Shown piece by piece: positions 17,208 through 26,793 of a DNA stretch of 64,000 nucleotides. A program made the translations under genes and the position numbers. The DNA is from Ectopseudomonas composti (lineage in GTDB: Bacteria; Pseudomonadota; Gammaproteobacteria; Pseudomonadales; Pseudomonadaceae). How positions within the stretch are numbered: the stretch's first letter is position 1; the number at the start of each line of letters is the position of its first letter. The notes under the pieces were generated by a model. That model saw only the letters and a list, made by a program, of their open reading frames with translations, was not told the origin of the DNA and did no database searches. Where the stretch lies: the NCBI RefSeq assembly GCF_001567565.1, contig NZ_LSSW01000024.1:1-64000 (forward strand). Direction: 5' to 3'.

Positions 17208-19115
17208 CTACTGACGCCCCGTTATAGGAAACCACGTTTTCACAATCTCCGCTGAATAATGGCTCAACATTAAACCGCCAATTTTTCGTGCCCCTTCATC
17301 GTTCAGATGTCCCTCATCACGGTAAAGCAGAACACCATCAACGACCGGACTGCAATAATTCCCAGCACAAATCACTTCGTTAGGATCGATGAAAATCACA
17401 TCAGGATAGCGTTCGCGAACCCGCTCCCAGTAAACCTGCCTAGCATCACGGGACACCCGACACTCATAAGCGCCATACATGATACTTCTTACAGAGCAGG
17501 TATTTGCATGCTTAATGGTCTGATTTTTTAACACCACTACCACAGACGCACCAGCAGAGGATATGACATCCAAACTATTCAGCAAATAATCTCCAGCCCC
17601 CTCATCGGAAGGCCAACTTGCAGCCAAAACAACGAAGGAATACCTACCTTCCTTAATACGATCAAATATATAATCATTACGAAACTTACACTGCTCCCCA
17701 CGCCCTGCCACAGCCGCCCTATCTAAGTACCTATACAAAGGTGGACAGGCATCCATTGTGTAATCCACAATCGAAACACCAGCCTCCTTAGCCAAGACGT
17801 CTATCATTCCGCTAAAGTGATTTGCATAAGAATCACCAATTAAAAGCCCATCTGCTTGATGCGCGAGAGAACCTAAAACACAATTTTCATCTATCGGGGT
17901 TGCATATAGAACGCTTGGTACGTGGCATCCCGCTCTCAACTCGTTGGGGCGAGTTGAGAGCGAATGCTCCATAGCTTGTACTTCAGGAGGAAAGCGGAAG
18001 GAAAATCCATCTGTAGCTGAGGAAATAAATGCAACACCTACAAAAGTAGCCAGAGGCAGAAGTACTTTCCTTGAAAAAACCTGACGCCCTTTAAAATGAT
18101 TGCCGGACGCTCGAAATGGAGTTTCTATGTAGCGCCACGACAGCCAACCTAAAAAAATAGAGCACCCAACAATCCAAAAAGAAACCCACAAGCCAACATC
18201 AACGTAAAAATATTTAACAAAAACAATAACTGGCCAGTGCCACAGATATAGAGAATAGGAAATCACTCCCAAAAAAACCAAAGGCCTCAGCATCAACACC
18301 CTGACCGGCGAAGACATACTCCCACTAAAAACTATCAAAGCAGCGCCAACACAAGGTATTAACGCATTAACTCCTGGAAATACTGTAGAAGCTGAGAAAT
18401 AGAAAAAAGAATAAAAAATTAACAACAACCCTAGGCACTTAGAAAACCACAATAACAGACTATTATTGCACCTGATCCCACTGACAAAAAGAGCCAGCAG
18501 CCCTCCGAGCAAAAGCTCAAAAGCCCTTGTAGGGAGTAAATAATATGCTGCCGAAGGAAAACTTCTCGAAGCCCATTCAGAGAAAAACAACAAGATCATA
18601 AAAACAAATAAAGCAAAAAACCGAAAATATCTTCCTAGCAGACCATAGAGCACCAAAAAACACAGAGGCCACAGAAAATAAAATTGCTCCTCAACGCCTA
18701 ATGACCACGTATGCAACAGAACTGCATCAGCAGCGCCAGCCGAAAAATAGTTTCCGTACTCACGCCAAAAATAGAAATTCGAGAGACCTGCCAGAGAAAA
18801 CACGGAGGACACCGAAGTTCTATGAAAATCCAAAGGCGACAGCAAGAAAAAACCGAGCAGCAAAACTCCGCCGATTAGAGCAATTAAAGCTGGAGCAAGC
18901 CTATTGACTCTTCTCTGATAAAACTCTGACAGAGAAAATTTGCCTTCCTGTATTTTCTTATAAATTTGCGCAGTAATCAGAAAGCCCGAAATCACAAAAA
19001 AAATATCTACACCAACAAACCCCCCGGGAAGAAAGGTCGAATCAAGATGATTAATCAATACCGCCAATACTGCTATAGCACGCAACCCATCAATATCTGC
19101 TCGATACGTGTTCAC
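17208..19115 (-). CDS. OafA-like acyltransferase 3 with C-terminal SGNH domain
   Basis: A 635-aa integral membrane O-acyltransferase. The first ~350 residues form about 10-11 helices and start with the hallmark RADIDGLRAIAVLAV (5-19), H23 and GGFVGVDIFFVISGFLIT (31-48). The periplasmic C-terminal SGNH domain has GDSYANH near 425 and EGHLND near 600, the Ser and Asp/His blocks. Such fusions O-acetylate LPS O-antigen at the periplasmic face. The gene is strikingly AT-rich compared with the window, suggesting recent transfer. Acetylation site and sugar are unknown. Confidence 0.93.
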   Translation of the reverse strand: MNTYRADIDGLRAIAVLAVLINHLDSTFLPGGFVGVDIFFVISGFLITAQIYKKIQEGKFSLSEFYQRRVNRLAPALIALIGGVLLLGFFLLSPLDFHRTSVSSVFSLAGLSNFYFWREYGNYFSAGAADAVLLHTWSLGVEEQFYFLWPLCFLVLYGLLGRYFRFFALFVFMILLFFSEWASRSFPSAAYYLLPTRAFELLLGGLLALFVSGIRCNNSLLLWFSKCLGLLLIFYSFFYFSASTVFPGVNALIPCVGAALIVFSGSMSSPVRVLMLRPLVFLGVISYSLYLWHWPVIVFVKYFYVDVGLWVSFWIVGCSIFLGWLSWRYIETPFRASGNHFKGRQVFSRKVLLPLATFVGVAFISSATDGFSFRFPPEVQAMEHSLSTRPNELRAGCHVPSVLYATPIDENCVLGSLAHQADGLLIGDSYANHFSGMIDVLAKEAGVSIVDYTMDACPPLYRYLDRAAVAGRGEQCKFRNDYIFDRIKEGRYSFVVLAASWPSDEGAGDYLLNSLDVISSAGASVVVVLKNQTIKHANTCSVRSIMYGAYECRVSRDARQVYWERVRERYPDVIFIDPNEVICAGNYCSPVVDGVLLYRDEGHLNDEGARKIGGLMLSHYSAEIVKTWFPITGRQ

Positions 19116-19172
19116 ACACCACCATGAATTTAAATAAATTTAATAAAAATACCGGAGAGCAAAAAATTAATA

Positions 19173-21059
19173 TTACCTAAAAGAAATTTCATACCAACGG
19201 CAAAAATTTATCCATCGCCATACCTGCCAAGAAAACCTCTTCTTCCCCTGCATAATCAGGTCAAATTCTTTAAGGATTTCCGCCTGATCAAGAAAAGGTA
19301 GCCCCAAGTCGACCTTCAACCAATCCCTTATCGTATTCGACATTGTTCTCAGCCACGCATACTCAGGCGTTTCAAATCCTATTTTGTCGCGTCTATCAAG
19401 TATCTCGTCAGGCACAATGCCGCGCATTGCAGCACGAAATACATGCTTGGTTTCACCTGCATCAGAAATCAGATAGTGCTCAGGCATCGACAACAGCAAA
19501 TCCGCCATATCAGTCGTCAGGAAAGGCACTCTACTTTCTACCGAAAAACGCATCGAATTGCGGTCGCCATGTCGCAGCAGTGCCGGCAACCCCCGCTGAG
19601 TCAACGCAATAGCCAACTCTTCAACTACGCGACGCCCTCGTTCGTTGTGCAGAGGAACCGTGTGCGGAAAACCACATGAGATACCCCGCTCACGCAATAG
19701 ATCTGAGTTAATCCAGGAGGCGGCACTATACGCCCCCCCCATTCGGCGCAACAGATCGTGCAACTTACCGCTCGTCATGTGCGCAATTGCATGCTTCACG
19801 CCGGACATCCGGCTTCGCCCAGGCCACTCTGCCCAAGCATCTAGAAATTTCCAAGCGCGCTGCAGCTCTCCGTTATCGAGAAGGCTGTGCAGTCGTGGCC
19901 CGGGATAGCCGTTGTAGCCAGCTAACAACTCATCTGCGCCCTGTCCATCCAAGGTTACTGTGATGCCATGTTCACGAGCTAGCTGAAACACTCGATATTG
20001 TGCGTAGATACTGGTACTGCCGAAGGGCTCACCCTGAGCGATGATCATATCTTCGAGGTCTCGCGCCAACTCAGCACCACCAACTGTAATCTTGTGCGGC
20101 TGAGCCCCCACGTGCTGGTTAACCAGATCGACCCAAACCTCCTCCGATACGCTGCTACCATCAGCGATATAGCTAAAGGTATTGATCGGTAGATCGGGTT
20201 CTATGTGGCGCATGGCACACACAACCGCCGAAGAGTCGATACCTCCAGACAGAGCCGCGCCCAGCGGCACGTCGCTGCGCAGATGCAGGCGTACACTGGC
20301 CAGAAAGTGCTCGCGCAACTGCTCGGTTGCATCGGCAAAACTGAGGTCGCCGCGCTCCTCGATGCGCGGCGACCACCAGCGCTGCGGCTCACCCAGCGCA
20401 CCAGAAGCCAGGTCCAGTTCGACCAGATGGCCGGGCAACAGGTGCAACACGCCATCGAAGAAGCTGTGTGCGCCACTGTCGTAGTCGGCATGCACCAGAT
20501 AATCGTAGGCGCGCTGCCAGTTCAGCTGCACCCGCTCCTGCTTGAGCGCCTTGATCGCCGCCACCTCAGAGGCGAACAGGAAGCCGCCCTGCTCCCGGGT
20601 ATAGAAGAACGGCTTGATACCGAAGGCATCGCGCACGCAGGTGAGAGTGCCACGCACACTGTCGAACACCACGAAGGCAAACATGCCCACCAGCCGCGGC
20701 AGGCACGCACGCCCCCACTGTCGCCAAGCGGCAAGCAGCACCTCGGTGTCCGAACCAGAAACGAAGCGATACCCCAGCGGCTCAAGCTCCGCGCGCAGCT
20801 CGCGGTAGTTGTAGATCTCGCCGTTGAAAACGATAGAAACGGACTTGCCCTGTGACTCCATAGGCTGATGCCCGGCTGCGGAAAGGTCGATGATCGACAG
20901 CCGTGTATGCCCAAGCGCAGTGACTCCACTCGATCCTGGGTACAGCATATAACCGCGGTCATCTGGGCCACGCCTGTCCATCGCAGCCAACGCCTGGGCT
21001 AACCTTTCATCCAGCGTGGCCGGCCGGCCAGGCCACCATCCCCCCGTGATACCGCACAT
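19173..21059 (-). CDS. Asparagine synthase-like amidotransferase (WbpS/AsnB type)
   Basis: A 628-aa protein: class II glutamine amidotransferase domain with Cys2 as nucleophile (MCGITGGW) and GEIYNYRELR, followed by an ATP pyrophosphatase/synthetase domain with the PP-loop LSGGIDSSAV near 270. Within O-antigen loci such AsnB paralogues (WbpS type) are thought to convert a uronic acid carboxylate to the uronamide. The uronic acid here would be the product of wbpA-wbpE. A true asparagine synthetase role cannot be excluded from sequence, but the location argues for sugar amidation. Confidence 0.88.
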   Translation of the reverse strand: MCGITGGWWPGRPATLDERLAQALAAMDRRGPDDRGYMLYPGSSGVTALGHTRLSIIDLSAAGHQPMESQGKSVSIVFNGEIYNYRELRAELEPLGYRFVSGSDTEVLLAAWRQWGRACLPRLVGMFAFVVFDSVRGTLTCVRDAFGIKPFFYTREQGGFLFASEVAAIKALKQERVQLNWQRAYDYLVHADYDSGAHSFFDGVLHLLPGHLVELDLASGALGEPQRWWSPRIEERGDLSFADATEQLREHFLASVRLHLRSDVPLGAALSGGIDSSAVVCAMRHIEPDLPINTFSYIADGSSVSEEVWVDLVNQHVGAQPHKITVGGAELARDLEDMIIAQGEPFGSTSIYAQYRVFQLAREHGITVTLDGQGADELLAGYNGYPGPRLHSLLDNGELQRAWKFLDAWAEWPGRSRMSGVKHAIAHMTSGKLHDLLRRMGGAYSAASWINSDLLRERGISCGFPHTVPLHNERGRRVVEELAIALTQRGLPALLRHGDRNSMRFSVESRVPFLTTDMADLLLSMPEHYLISDAGETKHVFRAAMRGIVPDEILDRRDKIGFETPEYAWLRTMSNTIRDWLKVDLGLPFLDQAEILKEFDLIMQGKKRFSWQVWRWINFCRWYEISFR

Positions 21060-21101
21060 GACTATCCAATCTCCAAAGACAAGGCGATCCCGCCTTGCAA
21101 A

Positions 21102-22559
21102 TCACACACGAGCAGAGCCAAACACGCGACGTAGTTGCTGCACCACGGCCCGCAGATCCGCCAGGGGCAATAGCCCGCACACCACGACCAACGCCAGCAG
21201 CACACACATCAGCAGACTCTTGAGCAACAGCTTCAGAGGCAACGCCAGCCCCGTTGCCTCAAGCTGCATGCCCACCCCGGCGCACACTACGAAACCCAGA
21301 CTCGACAGCAGCAACGCCCGCCAGGCGTAGGGAATTCTGTACAGACGTTGACTGAGCGACAGCCAGCAAAAGAAGAACAGCGAGGATGCTAGCAAGGTGG
21401 CTAGCGCCGCCCCCCAAATACCCCACAGAGGTACCAGCACCCAGTTACCGGCCACGCTGGCCGCCGCCGAGAGCAGCGTCACCCAAAGCTGCCAGAGGGT
21501 CTTCTTCGCAATGGCGATGCCCGGCGCGAAGATATACATCTGCGACAGCAGCAGCGCCGGCGCCAGCACACCCACCAGCGCCGCACCAGCCATGAACTCC
21601 GGAGTAGCGAAAAGCATCAGCAGCTCGCGAGCGAACAGCGCCAGGAACAGGCAGCCTACTAGCGCCACTGCCATGAACCAACTGAATAGGCGAGCAATCT
21701 GCCCAGGCGTCTGCGGGTCTCGGTAGTGCTGGTAGACCAGCGGCGTCAGCGCCGCCTGAATTCCCAGAATCAGCAACGCCGACAGGGCGGCGATACGGCT
21801 GCCAATACCGAAATGACCCACATCTTCCAGGTTGCCGAAGTGATTGAGGGCAAAGCGGTTGATATACAAGCTGATGAAGACTGCCAGGCCAGCCGGCACC
21901 AGCGGTGCCGAGAAACGCAACATTGCGTGTAGCTGACCCACATCGAACAGCCAACCGAAGGTTCGGCGCAGCAGCCATAGGCACAGCAGGCAGGCCAGCA
22001 GCGCCGCCATCAGTTGGGCTTGCATCACCCCGACCAGTCCCAAATCCAACCACAGACAAAAGACCATGGCAAACAGCAGCGTGAACAACGCATAAGCCAC
22101 GCTGGTTAGGGCATAGGCCTTACTACGCAGCTCCCAGCGGAACTGGTTGAGCAACAGATAATAGATGCCGTTGACCGCAATGAAGCCGACCCCTAGGCGA
22201 AACGCATTCAGGTAGCGAGCATCACCCAAGAGCAGCGCGTTGAACTGCGACGCAGCCAGCAGGCCGAAAATCAGAAACAGCGAGTACATCAAAACACTGA
22301 ACCATAGGCTGGTGCTGGCGAGGCGTCTGCGCTCTGCCGGCTCGGCCGTATCGGCCCAATGGCGCGCCAGCCCCTGGGAAATCTCCAAGGCCACCACTAA
22401 GTTGGCCAACGCACCGAGGGTAATCAGCAGGTCATAAGCGCCGTAGTCACTCGGGGACAGCACCCGGGTGTAGAGTGGTAACAGGAAGATCGCTAGGCCC
22501 TTGGACAGTAGCGAGGCCAGACCGTAGACGAGGCTGTCGCGCAGGACCGCCTTAAGCAC
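21102..22559 (-). CDS. Wzx-type O-unit flippase (MOP superfamily)
   Basis: A 485-aa polytopic membrane protein with about 14 predicted helices and the polysaccharide-exporter start VYGLASLLSKGLAIFLLPLY followed by SPSDYGAYDLL (about 12-46). This is the conserved N-terminal feature of Wzx/RfbX proteins. It would flip the undecaprenyl-linked O-unit to the periplasm. Its start overlaps the upstream glycosyltransferase by 8 bp. It is the only transport protein in the island, which points to the Wzx/Wzy route rather than an ABC exporter. Confidence 0.92.
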   Translation of the reverse strand: MLKAVLRDSLVYGLASLLSKGLAIFLLPLYTRVLSPSDYGAYDLLITLGALANLVVALEISQGLARHWADTAEPAERRRLASTSLWFSVLMYSLFLIFGLLAASQFNALLLGDARYLNAFRLGVGFIAVNGIYYLLLNQFRWELRSKAYALTSVAYALFTLLFAMVFCLWLDLGLVGVMQAQLMAALLACLLCLWLLRRTFGWLFDVGQLHAMLRFSAPLVPAGLAVFISLYINRFALNHFGNLEDVGHFGIGSRIAALSALLILGIQAALTPLVYQHYRDPQTPGQIARLFSWFMAVALVGCLFLALFARELLMLFATPEFMAGAALVGVLAPALLLSQMYIFAPGIAIAKKTLWQLWVTLLSAAASVAGNWVLVPLWGIWGAALATLLASSLFFFCWLSLSQRLYRIPYAWRALLLSSLGFVVCAGVGMQLEATGLALPLKLLLKSLLMCVLLALVVVCGLLPLADLRAVVQQLRRVFGSARV

Positions 22560-23856
22560 ACTGAGCCTCGACCGGTGAAGCAGCCAACCGACAAAGCTCC
22601 GCCTTCAAAATCGGCTGATCATCTAGCAAAAGCGCCTCAGAACCATAATTTTCTATTATGAGAGAAACAACGGACTTTATTCTGTCAGCTGAAGCCCCCC
22701 AGCCGCCCACATAATTTAAACTAGACGGATACAAATACCAGTCCTCTGGTACCTTTCCAGCCAATAGATCGGAGTACCTTCTGGCAACTTCCATACACGA
22801 CCAGCGTTTAGTTATGAACTCGTTTGCCTTTCGCCCAAGCGCCTGTCTAAAGGCTGAGTCAGAAATAACTTTCTCAATCGCAGCCTCAAGTTCATCTGGC
22901 ATCACATAAAGCGACGGAGGCATGTCCTCGGAAGACACAACACTACAAATTTTTTGCGCATAGTACCCTGCCACAACCGCAGGCTTTGAAAAACTAGCAG
23001 CTTCAGCTGCAAAAACTGCCATCGGACTATCTGAATAAGCTTGATCAACAACGAAATCACAGTCCTCAATCATCTCTCGAACAACTGAGTTAGGCAGACC
23101 AGACGCCAGAACCAATTCTATCCGGTGTCCTTTTTTCGACAAGTTTTCTATAGCGGCCTTTATAAGATCAGAGCCTTTTAGCAGAGAATTCGAAGGACTG
23201 TGCAAGATTCGAATCACATCATCGGAACGTTTCCAAGGCTCTCCCCCTGTTTCCACGCAAGAAATAGGAACACCCATAGAAAACCAATTTATAAATTTCC
23301 GAGAGTGAAACTGGGCAGACGAAGGAGAATTCACAACATAATCAGCATACTTCTCCTGAAATCGTACCATTTTAAATTTTTTCCGTGCCATGCGAACAAC
23401 ACGAGAAACCCCGCCAACAGCCACAGCCACAGGCACGGCTCCACCATCAAGATAAGGAGGCCGAGAGTCAGAACCAACATATATAAAAACGACCTTCTTC
23501 CCCAGCATTTTCAACAATAGAAGCTCCAGTTTTCCGCCGGTAAAGCTCTGGCCAAAGGTAAAAATAAAAGCGTCATATGCAGGAAGGCAACGAAGAAAAA
23601 CGATCCACCCGATAATACGATGCAACAACACCCAAAGAACCTTCAAAAAAAAATTTTTACTTGCAGTTCTCAGCGTTCCGATTTTTGCCCAAAGACGCGC
23701 CACTCTAGACACATCCCCGAAGGTTTCATAATCAAAGGGGTGTCTGTATCCAAGAACAAGATCAGCATCTCGCCCCAGCGCACGAAAACCGCGTACCAAT
23801 CCGCTTGCCAGTCCTGAAATTTCCATTACGCCAACGCAGATTCGAAATGAGCTCAA
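22552..23856 (-). CDS. Putative glycosyltransferase
   Basis: A 434-aa protein with a GT-B-like layout: an N-terminal GLASGLVRGFRALG loop, the middle region VVFIYVGSDSRPPYLDGG, and a C-terminal half with RILHSPSNSLLKGSDLIKAA and DQAYSDSPMAVFAAEAASFSKP, resembling the donor-binding domain with a degenerate EX7E motif. The donor is unknown. AT-rich codon use sets it apart from the flanking core genes. It lies directly upstream of and overlaps the flippase gene, so it is probably one of the three GTs that finish the O-unit. Confidence 0.75.
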   Translation of the reverse strand: MSSFRICVGVMEISGLASGLVRGFRALGRDADLVLGYRHPFDYETFGDVSRVARLWAKIGTLRTASKNFFLKVLWVLLHRIIGWIVFLRCLPAYDAFIFTFGQSFTGGKLELLLLKMLGKKVVFIYVGSDSRPPYLDGGAVPVAVAVGGVSRVVRMARKKFKMVRFQEKYADYVVNSPSSAQFHSRKFINWFSMGVPISCVETGGEPWKRSDDVIRILHSPSNSLLKGSDLIKAAIENLSKKGHRIELVLASGLPNSVVREMIEDCDFVVDQAYSDSPMAVFAAEAASFSKPAVVAGYYAQKICSVVSSEDMPPSLYVMPDELEAAIEKVISDSAFRQALGRKANEFITKRWSCMEVARRYSDLLAGKVPEDWYLYPSSLNYVGGWGASADRIKSVVSLIIENYGSEALLLDDQPILKAELCRLAASPVEAQCA

Positions 23857-23878
23857 AATAAAACCCCACCATCAAGCA

Positions 23879-24895
23879 CTAAATAACAAGTCGACAAATA
23901 CGGTCACTGACTGGCTGATCAGGAAATTTTTCGGTGTGCCGCTCAACGACCCTGGATAGCTGATCAAGAAATGGAACCGACTCCAAAAGCATATTCGCAA
24001 ACGGCTCCCATTGAGCGTCGTCGGAAGACCATTCACGAACAAGCAACCGACCATCTGCACAATTAACCAAGAAACATCCATCAGCAAAAACTGTAGAAAT
24101 TTGACCAACCGCTCCATTCATTCGATCATCAAATGGCTGGCATTGCCAGACTCTCAAAACAATTCCGTTACATTTGGTCCGAATGCCCGGATATGGTCTG
24201 GTCAACGCGCGACAATGCCTCGCTATTACAGAGACAGGCTGGAACCAGTCCACGCGACCATCATCAGGAAGTCGCTGCGGGAAATAGAATGAATCACCGC
24301 TCTGAGGCCTAGCCGAACAAAGTCGACCAGGATGATTCAGAACTTCTAACACCATCTCAGAAATCAGCAATGATGCTTTATAATACGAACTTCTAATATC
24401 ATCACTTTCGTTATAGAAAAAACTGCGCTCTAAAATTACGGGTCCGTCATCCACACCTTTCCTAATCAAGAAAAGCGCAATATCAAATCGAGTGCAGCCT
24501 AACAGCAGAGCCCAATTCTGAGGGGAGCGACCTCGCCCCCCGGAAATCCCATCGGGGCTCCCATGAACCCCCAGAACCCCCATTCGCGCAGACTCAATAA
24601 GCCATTCAGGCACCAACCGCTGCCAGCCTGCCACCCAAATCAAATCGTAGGAAACAGCAGAAATAGCGAGTTTGTCCTCGCGGGCGCGCAACGAGTAATC
24701 CTTTACCTTAATGAACGAAACCCCCAACTTCTGGCAGCTTTTCTCAACGTCGAATACGCCACTGACCTTGTCCTGGTCACATGAGTCATGGTCGAGTCCG
24801 ATAACAGCTGCAATATGTGCTCCTTGCTGAGCCACACTTACAACTGAGTCCCAGCCAGTTTCGAGTGAACAAAGAACCAGCACCTTGAGAGTCAT
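23879..24895 (-). CDS. Formyltransferase-fold protein, probable sugar N-formyltransferase
   Basis: A 338-aa protein with the formyl_transferase fold. The N-terminal catalytic half carries GVLGVHGSPDGISGGRGRSP (106-125) and GVDDGPVI (147-154); the Formyl_trans_C-like region has DGRVDWFQP and TRPYPG. Compared with the canonical Asn-x-His...Asp triad of ArnA/Fmt, His111 and Asp149 are present but Gly109 stands in the Asn position. Family members use N10-formyl-tetrahydrofolate to formylate 4-amino (or 3-amino) sugars. It overlaps the deacetylase-like gene by 4 bp. It is the second such protein in the cassette, and the division of labour is unknown. Confidence 0.8.
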   Translation of the reverse strand: MTLKVLVLCSLETGWDSVVSVAQQGAHIAAVIGLDHDSCDQDKVSGVFDVEKSCQKLGVSFIKVKDYSLRAREDKLAISAVSYDLIWVAGWQRLVPEWLIESARMGVLGVHGSPDGISGGRGRSPQNWALLLGCTRFDIALFLIRKGVDDGPVILERSFFYNESDDIRSSYYKASLLISEMVLEVLNHPGRLCSARPQSGDSFYFPQRLPDDGRVDWFQPVSVIARHCRALTRPYPGIRTKCNGIVLRVWQCQPFDDRMNGAVGQISTVFADGCFLVNCADGRLLVREWSSDDAQWEPFANMLLESVPFLDQLSRVVERHTEKFPDQPVSDRICRLVI

Positions 24896-25872
24896 CGAGC
24901 TAATATAACCTTTATGGATTTTTCAAAAATTTGCTTCAACTCAACGTTATCTAGAGTGCCCGCAAGGAGACGCCCGAAAATCTCATCATTAATAACATCA
25001 TGACCAACGGCTTTCTGGGACGCCTTTGTTAAAGCCCCCTGACACGCCAACTCCTTTAACCCCGCTAGCCATAGAAACCGGAGGACAGCCACATCCTGCG
25101 GCACTTCGCCAAATGTCGCATCGTCTAGGCCTGTCACGTTTAATCGATTCAACCCCCTTAAAAGCTGGTCGTATTCACTCCAGCCCTGGACAGCTCTAGA
25201 AAGTATGGATTGAGCAATTTTCTCCCCGGGCTCCGCGTCTTCTTTACACCACCACTCCGGGTGAGTTAGAACTTGAATTCGATCATGCTGCTGACCAATC
25301 AACTCATCCCAACTTCGATAAATCCAATACCCATTCGAGTCGCTTGTGTATTGGACCTCTTCCTGCAAAGCACCAGCATAAGCGTTCCATAGGTCAGCAT
25401 AAGATCGCTTTTTGCATGCCATGGTAAAAGGAGTCGTATTATGGAAAGAAAAGAACTTGATATCATCCTTTTTCTCCAGAATTCGCTTCAGCGTTGATAC
25501 TTCACTTCGCAACGCATACTCCAAGCCACCCTCTTGAGCTACGGAATGCCATTGAGCATCAAAGTGCAATCCAACATCATGCCCCAAACGGTCTATTTCA
25601 ATTAGTGCACGCTGAACACTCTTCTCAAACGGGCTGTAGTACTCGCCGGTTAAAAGAACTGTGTAACTGGAGAAAACACCAAGTTCCGCCTCAATCTTGG
25701 CGATTGCTAGCGCACGCTCAGGTGAGAAATCGATGTCATGACGTAGAATAGCAAGCTTGGCAGGCAAAGCACTCATGCCTAACACGTCGAATCCGAAAAA
25801 TTCGTATTGCCGCTGAGTATCTAAAACCAGACGCCGGTAGTCCGACTCAGAAAAACCTGTTACCGAAGGCAT
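24892..25872 (-). CDS. Polysaccharide deacetylase-like (NodB-fold) protein
   Basis: A 326-aa protein. RHDIDFSPERA (44-54) matches NodB motif 1 (Asp-Asp-type metal/base), and GHDVGLHFDA (97-106) the His-x-x-x-His-type motif 2; HNTTPF (144-149) and THPEWW further on may supply other ligands. Known members remove N-acetyl groups, and ArnD of this fold removes a formyl group from a lipid-linked aminosugar. No signal peptide is seen, so it should act in the cytoplasm or at its membrane face. It lies between two formyltransferase-like genes, which suggests deacetylation before formylation or deformylation after transfer. Confidence 0.75.
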   Translation of the reverse strand: MPSVTGFSESDYRRLVLDTQRQYEFFGFDVLGMSALPAKLAILRHDIDFSPERALAIAKIEAELGVFSSYTVLLTGEYYSPFEKSVQRALIEIDRLGHDVGLHFDAQWHSVAQEGGLEYALRSEVSTLKRILEKKDDIKFFSFHNTTPFTMACKKRSYADLWNAYAGALQEEVQYTSDSNGYWIYRSWDELIGQQHDRIQVLTHPEWWCKEDAEPGEKIAQSILSRAVQGWSEYDQLLRGLNRLNVTGLDDATFGEVPQDVAVLRFLWLAGLKELACQGALTKASQKAVGHDVINDEIFGRLLAGTLDNVELKQIFEKSIKVILAR

Positions 25873-25884
25873 ATCATCATCCAG

Positions 25885-26793
25885 CTATATAAAGCGCATC
25901 TTAATAGAGCGAATCAACTCAGCAGCGTTATGCCAGGTAGTATCGCGATCAACACTCACACTATGCAAAATAACCCCACCGCCTCCACAGGCGACCGACA
26001 CACCACTTTGCCCTATATCGATGATACTGCCTGGCACACCGTATATTTGGCGAGAATCCAAGGAAGAGGACCATATACGGACCACGCGCCCATCAGCATC
26101 GTGGGTAAATGCACCAGGATAAGGCTTTGATTGAGCCCTAATGAAGTCGTGAACTTTCTTGGAGGGCTGATGCCAATCTATCCTTCCGTCCGTAGGCACT
26201 CTTATTCCACAATACGAAGCACCAGTCTCTGGTTGCGGATTCAGTACAATCTCGCCAGATGCTAATGAGCGAACATGCAGACGAGCCAGGCTCAACATCA
26301 ACTCGTTTGCTTTATTTAAGGCATCACCGATATTTTCATTTTCAGATAGAGGCGCTGCTGCCTGTGCAATTAAAGGCCCTTCATCCATCCCAGCTGAAAA
26401 CCGAAAGAAGCTTACCCCAATCTCTTTTTCGCCATTGATGATTTGCCAAACCAGCGGTGCATTTCCTCTATACTTTGGCAATGGCGAATAATGAAATCCG
26501 TAAAATTCGCAGGCACCATCCACTGGAATAATCTGATACCAACCATGAACTAGTGCAATCCGTGCATCATAGTGGTCAAGCCAGCGTAATGTCTCAACAC
26601 GAGTGGCAACGACGTGCAACGGTATCGAATGCTGCTCCGCCAATGAACTAAAAGATGCAAGAACGGAGCGATCATCCGCTGTGTCATCAGGGCAAAAAAT
26701 TGCAGCAAGACAGCCAGGTAACAGCTCACAGATAGTTTCACAAAGTAGCAGACCCGCGGCCTTGCTTCCCATGAACACCAAGGTACGGCTCAC
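25885..26793 (-). CDS. Formyltransferase-fold protein, probable sugar N-formyltransferase
   Basis: A 302-aa protein with the formyl_transferase N domain (YGFHYSPLPKYRGNAPLVW, 98-116; GMDEGPLIA, 135-143) and a C-terminal OB-like domain (DGRIDWHQPSKKVHDFIRAQ then PYPGAFT). LPKYRG is the folate-site signature of the Fmt/ArnA/VioF family. His101 and Asp137 of the catalytic triad are kept, but Gly99 replaces the canonical Asn, as in the second copy at 23879. It directly follows a sugar aminotransferase gene (4-bp overlap), so it most likely formylates that enzyme's amino product. It is not Fmt: start and context differ. Confidence 0.83.
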   Translation of the reverse strand: MSRTLVFMGSKAAGLLLCETICELLPGCLAAIFCPDDTADDRSVLASFSSLAEQHSIPLHVVATRVETLRWLDHYDARIALVHGWYQIIPVDGACEFYGFHYSPLPKYRGNAPLVWQIINGEKEIGVSFFRFSAGMDEGPLIAQAAAPLSENENIGDALNKANELMLSLARLHVRSLASGEIVLNPQPETGASYCGIRVPTDGRIDWHQPSKKVHDFIRAQSKPYPGAFTHDADGRVVRIWSSSLDSRQIYGVPGSIIDIGQSGVSVACGGGGVILHSVSVDRDTTWHNAAELIRSIKMRFI

